Below are positions 61,089 through 64,000 of a DNA stretch of 64,000 nt, piece after piece. The notes beneath the pieces were generated by a model. It saw nothing but the letters and a program-made list of their open reading frames with translations, was not told the origin of the DNA and did not search any database. The stretch is taken from NCBI GenBank assembly GCA_021732785.1, contig JAKFUG010000008.1:1-64000 (forward strand), given 5' to 3'. Numbering within the stretch: position 1 is the first letter of the stretch; each line of letters starts with the position of its first letter. The DNA comes from Planctomycetaceae bacterium (lineage in GTDB: Bacteria > Planctomycetota > Planctomycetia > Planctomycetales > Planctomycetaceae). Both the position numbers and the translations under genes were made by a program.

Positions 61089-61781
61089 TGACGAGCGGTC
61101 ATCATCGGTATGCACGATGTACGTCGGCGGGCACGTCTTCGGCACGGCGACGCCCTCAATCAACGTGTCTTTGGCGGCGTCGTACATGTTCCACGGATAG
61201 ATGAGGATCGCGAAATCGGGGCGATGCGCCACGGCATCCGCCTCGTCGATCCGGTCATACGTCTTCGTCCCGCCATCGCTGAGCAATCGCGCGCCGACTT
61301 GCCCCCCGGCCGAGAACGCGACGATCCCGATGCGATCCGGCTTGATGTTCAATTGGTCGGCTTGCGAACGAACGAGAGCCATCGCCCGTTGCGCATCCTG
61401 TAGCGGCTTCACCCAACCCGGCGTTTGATTCCCTTCGGTCGTGCGGTAACTGAGCACGAACGCCGTCACGCCGTGGCGATTGAGCCAATCCGCCGCTTCG
61501 GTTCCTTCGAGATCGGGCACCACTTTCGCAAAGCCGCCGCCAGGGAGAATGATCGCCGCGGTCCCGTTCGGCGTTGCGGCCCGATGCACGGTCATGGTGG
61601 GCCGGGTCACCTTCACCATGCGCGTGATGGGGAGTGTTTCATTCGGCGGGGATGGCTGTTTTTCGCCCACGCTCCGTGTCGTCTCACCGGGGGCCAATCC
61701 GGGCCAGACATCCAGCGGTTCTGCGGCCATCAACGATCCACACCACAAGCAATAAGCCACGAACAACCCGGCAACTCGCAT
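60912..61781 (-). CDS. Secreted alpha/beta-hydrolase (acetyl-xylan-esterase-like)
   Basis: A 289-residue secreted hydrolase with a signal peptide (residues 1-19, GLFVAYCLWCGSLMAA). It has AIILPGGGFAKVVPDLEGTEAADWLNRHGV, FVLSYRTTEGNQTPGWVKPLQDAQRAM, IGIVAFSAGGQVGARLL (nucleophile Ser in F-S-A-G-G), YIVHTDDDRSS (acid) and YGNGGHGYGLRP (catalytic His). This resembles the acetyl-esterase/BD-FAE branch in planctomycetes. Its 3' end overlaps the FHA gene by 177 bp in opposite orientation, and the overlap covers the catalytic His motif. Confidence 0.88.
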   Translation of the reverse strand: MRVAGLFVAYCLWCGSLMAAEPLDVWPGLAPGETTRSVGEKQPSPPNETLPITRMVKVTRPTMTVHRAATPNGTAAIILPGGGFAKVVPDLEGTEAADWLNRHGVTAFVLSYRTTEGNQTPGWVKPLQDAQRAMALVRSQADQLNIKPDRIGIVAFSAGGQVGARLLSDGGTKTYDRIDEADAVAHRPDFAILIYPWNMYDAAKDTLIEGVAVPKTCPPTYIVHTDDDRSSSMGAVLFYAGLKKQGIPAELHVYGNGGHGYGLRPVAGSQISTWPDHAAHWLGTRGFLK

Positions 61782-61949
61782 GCTGTATTTCCTCAGTGGG
61801 TGATGAACTTCGCGGACATGGGATGGGTTGGATTGTAACGGAACCAGTCGGGAAGTGTGCCGCGAGAATGGTGCGAAACGGCTGGCGCGGGGCGCGAAAC
61901 CCCACAGCGGGGTGGCGGGACTTCTTGAACCGTGCGGAGACGGCGAAGA

Positions 61950-63023
61950 TCAGATCAGCGAGCCGCCCTTCAGGCGTTCTTCGCGGTCGAATTGCAGCAG
62001 CGACTGGATGAGTTCGTCGAGGTTGCCCTGCATCATCTGGTCGAGCTTGTGCAGCGTCAGGCCGATACGGTGGTCGGTCATCCGGTTCTGCGGAAAGTTG
62101 TAGGTGCGAATGCGTTCGCTCCGATCACCCGAGCCGATGAGCGTGCGACGTTGCTCGGCTCGTTCCTTATCGATGGCGGCGGTGCGGGATTCCATCAGCT
62201 TGGCCCGCAGCACGCGCATGGCTTTGGCCTTATTTTTGTGCTGACTCTTTTCATCCTGGATCCGCACGACAATGCCCGAAGGCTTGTGCAGAATGCGGAC
62301 CGCGGATTCCGTCTTGTTGACCTTCTGACCGCCCGGACCGCCCGCGCGCATCGTGTCGATCTGCAGGTCGTCGTCCTTGATCTCGACATCGACTTCGCTG
62401 GCTTCAGGCATCACCGCGACGGTCGCCGCCGAGGTATGCACGCGGCCTTGCGTTTCGGTCTCGGGAACGCGCTGCACCCGGTGGCCGCCGCTCTCGAATT
62501 GCAGTTGATGGAATGACGCCGCACCAGTGATGGTGATCACGACTTCTTTCAGCCCGCCGAGTTCCGACGGGGAAAGGTCCATCACTTCGTATTTCCAGCC
62601 GACCTTTTCGCAGTAGCGGGTATACATGTCGAACAGGTCGCGGGCAAACAGGGCGGCTTCATCGCCCCCCGTCCCGGCCCGGATTTCCATGATGAGGCTG
62701 CCGCGCGTGAGCGAATCCCCCGCGGTCACCATGTCTTCGAGTTCGGCTCGCAGCGGTTCGTACGTCGCTTTCAGTTCGCGGAGTTCTTCCTCGGCGTAAG
62801 CTTTTTCTTCTGCGTCAGTCGAAGCATCCGCCATCTCCTGCGCGGAGGCGATGGCAGCCTCCAGTTGATTGAAGCCGCGGATCGTCAGCGCGACTTTCGA
62901 GAGCCCGCCGTGTTCCCGCTGGATCTCAACCATTTTGGACGTGTCGTTGAAGACATCCGGATCTTGCAACTGCCGGTCGAGTTCCTCGTACCGCGTGAGT
63001 TTGGCTTGCAGGGTGGGGAACAT
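61950..63023 (-). CDS. prfA: Peptide chain release factor 1
   Basis: A 357-residue class I release factor recognising UAA and UAG. The P-x-T anticodon-like motif is Pro187-Glu-Thr189 in [26 protein letters not shown], and GGQ is at 231-233 in [18 protein letters not shown]. It is the substrate of prmC (14655). ATG 63023. bL31 lies upstream on the same strand, and rpmE-prfA is a common gene neighbourhood. Confidence 0.97.
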   Translation of the reverse strand: MFPTLQAKLTRYEELDRQLQDPDVFNDTSKMVEIQREHGGLSKVALTIRGFNQLEAAIASAQEMADASTDAEEKAYAEEELRELKATYEPLRAELEDMVTAGDSLTRGSLIMEIRAGTGGDEAALFARDLFDMYTRYCEKVGWKYEVMDLSPSELGGLKEVVITITGAASFHQLQFESGGHRVQRVPETETQGRVHTSAATVAVMPEASEVDVEIKDDDLQIDTMRAGGPGGQKVNKTESAVRILHKPSGIVVRIQDEKSQHKNKAKAMRVLRAKLMESRTAAIDKERAEQRRTLIGSGDRSERIRTYNFPQNRMTDHRIGLTLHKLDQMMQGNLDELIQSLLQFDREERLKGGSLI

Positions 63024-63394
63024 GGCAGTGTCTCGTGGGCTTAGGCAGCGTTAAACTGCGCCGATTGAACGAGGAAGTTCCAAATTCCAAACACCAAATT
63101 CCAAAAAATTTCAAATTTCAAGTTCCAAACGAAAGACCGAGAATCGGAAGCTCTTCGTTTGGAATTTGGAGCTTGTCTGTTGTTTGGAATTTGGCGCTTG
63201 GAACTTGGACTTTACTTCGTGGCGCTAGTCTCGTCCTAATCGGACTTGAAAACGAACGCGGGGAAACGGCAATCGGGTTCGCGAGGTCGCGCTGGAATCG
63301 AGCCTCTGGCTTCCGCCGGCACCCGATTTGTGCGTGACCCTGCGTCGCCCCATTCCCGTTTCCCCGCGTTTCCGCGCTGGACGAGTGGCGTTCG
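63024..63394. other. rpmE-prfA spacer, about 370 bp, repeat-filled
   Basis: The region between rpmE and prfA on the minus strand holds the AATTCCAAAC-family palindrome at 63075-63212 and an outer GCGGGGAAACG (63257-63267) / CGTTTCCCCGC (63357-63367 approx.) inverted repeat. No gene is supported. Confidence 0.55.
63075..63212. repeat. AATTCCAAAC-family imperfect palindrome, copy 4
   Basis: Units GAAGTTCCAAATTCCAAACACC, AAATTCCAAAAAATTTCAAATTTC and AAGTTCCAAACG pair with CGTTTGGAATTTGGAGC, TGTTTGGAATTTGGCGC and TTGGAACTTGG. Located between rpmE and prfA. Confidence 0.8.
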
Positions 63395-63655
63395 CTAAGC
63401 TTCCGCCTTCTTTTCGCCCCACTTGTACTTCTTCTGGAATTTTTCCACGCGACCGGCAGTGTCGATGAACTTCTGCTTGCCGGTGAAGAACGGGTGCGAC
63501 GCCGAGCTGATATCGACCGTCGACATCGCCACTTTGCGGCCATCAATCTCGATGGTCTTGTCGGTCTTGAGCGTGGAACGCGTGAGGAACTGGACTCCCG
63601 TGGCGGAATCCACGAAGACCACTTCGTTGTATGCGGGATGAATGTCTGATTTCAT
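63395..63655 (-). CDS. rpmE: 50S ribosomal protein bL31, cysteine-free (type B) form
   Basis: An 86-residue ribosomal protein; ATG 63655 ([20 protein letters not shown]) is the usual bL31 N-terminus. It contains the family core [29 protein letters not shown]. No zinc-ligand cysteines are present, so it is the zinc-independent (type B) form. It lies upstream of prfA on the same strand, although a repeat-filled 371-bp gap separates the two. Confidence 0.95.
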   Translation of the reverse strand: MKSDIHPAYNEVVFVDSATGVQFLTRSTLKTDKTIEIDGRKVAMSTVDISSASHPFFTGKQKFIDTAGRVEKFQKKYKWGEKKAEA

Positions 63656-64000
63656 TGCCGAATCTGCCTGGACAAGCGGTCCCGGAAAACACAATCCGCG
63701 CGGAAACACCGTCGCGCGGCGAGCCGGGCAGTTTACTGGACAATGCCATTTGCTGCAAGGATTGCCCGATGTGATGTGTTTGTATGTTCAGTTTTTGTTG
63801 GAAAGCCAGAGAAATGCAGTGCAAAATGAAGTATGTAAAGTGCAAAATGTTGAGTGGAAGAATTCTCGATCATCGCTTGCGCTTTGCAGATCGCACAGAT
63901 CGCGTTGTTTTATCGTCTGCAAAGCGCAAGCGATATTGAACCCCTTTCGACATTCTGCCTTCCTCACTCGACATTTCCCGAGACCTCATGGAACTCCTCC
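63656..64000. other. Window end: rpmE upstream region with a palindrome
   Basis: The 5' region of rpmE, its promoter presumably here, plus the repeat at 63872-63934. An ATG at 63988 followed by GAACTCCTC reaches the window edge; too short to call a gene. Confidence 0.45.
63872..63934. repeat. ATCGCTTGCGCTTTGCAGA palindrome
   Basis: Left arm ATCGCTTGCGCTTTGCAGA (63872-63890) and right arm TCTGCAAAGCGCAAGCGAT (63916-63934) are perfectly complementary with a 25-base loop. The core CGCTTGCGCTTTGC also appears singly at about 3450, 4077 and 48066. Confidence 0.85.

Noticed and set aside
63988-64000. ATG followed by GAACTCCTC at the window end
   Set aside because: Too little sequence to judge as a gene start.
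1-64000. CRISPR array, prophage or insertion sequence
   Set aside because: No direct-repeat/spacer array, integrase, transposase or phage structural gene was seen. The repeats present are palindromes in intergenic gaps.

Overview
The window is ordinary chromosome of a planctomycete (phylum Planctomycetota). The diagnostic genes are a Tat-exported DUF1501 protein, a DUF1549/DUF1553 protein and a planctomycete-type cytochrome c fused to WD40 repeats. A secreted sugar-phosphate isomerase/epimerase-like protein, an FHA protein and a membrane Ser/Thr kinase fit the same phylum. No rRNA, tRNA, insertion sequence, prophage, CRISPR array or replication origin was found by eye. Family-level placement is not possible from this sequence alone.

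Layout. (1) 0-8 kb: the N-terminal stub of a minus-strand gene, a small membrane protein, a PAS-AraC regulator and the DUF1501 protein, then two tandem toxin-antitoxin-like pairs (BrnT-like plus an AF2212-like partner; MazEF-like), the DUF1549/1553 protein and a Uma2 endonuclease-like gene. (2) 8-16 kb: the cytochrome c/WD40 protein, ispH, a PEP-hydrolase-like protein, small unknown genes and prmC. (3) 16-24 kb, minus strand: the flagellar export-gate cluster fliO-fliP-fliQ-fliR-flhB, preceded by a secreted POTRA-domain protein and an alpha/beta hydrolase. (4) 24-36 kb: sugar and small-molecule enzymes (isomerase/epimerase-like protein, L-fuconate dehydratase-like, acetamidase/formamidase, histone-deacetylase-like amidohydrolase, NAD(P)HX epimerase, TerC, MDR oxidoreductase, M20 amidohydrolase) and a stand-alone Clp-N protein. 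(5) 36-51 kb: M3 oligopeptidase, waaA (Kdo transferase), a lipoprotein, DgkA-type kinase, metallophosphoesterase, a membrane Ser/Thr kinase, a beta-helix protein and a large Cna/carboxypeptidase-regulatory-like protein. (6) 51-64 kb: agmatinase, carA, ndk, a neutral zinc metallopeptidase, two linked unknown secreted/membrane proteins, a giant FHA/coiled-coil protein, a secreted esterase, prfA and rpmE.

The intergenic DNA is unusual. It is dense in imperfect palindromes belonging to at least six sequence families, several present two to four times in 64 kb. Two copies have entered reading frames: one forms an in-frame insert in waaA, and another supplies part of the FliP signal peptide. The most notable protein observation is a canonical 12-residue EF-hand calcium loop in an extra segment of the flagellar export-gate protein FliR. 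FlhB in the same cluster carries NPVH where NPTH is usual.

Working together: waaA supports an outer membrane with Kdo-containing lipopolysaccharide, and the POTRA protein is compatible with one. fliOPQR-flhB gives the flagellar type III export gate. ispH, carA, ndk, prfA, prmC and rpmE are housekeeping. The rest is mostly the secreted or envelope repertoire typical of planctomycetes.
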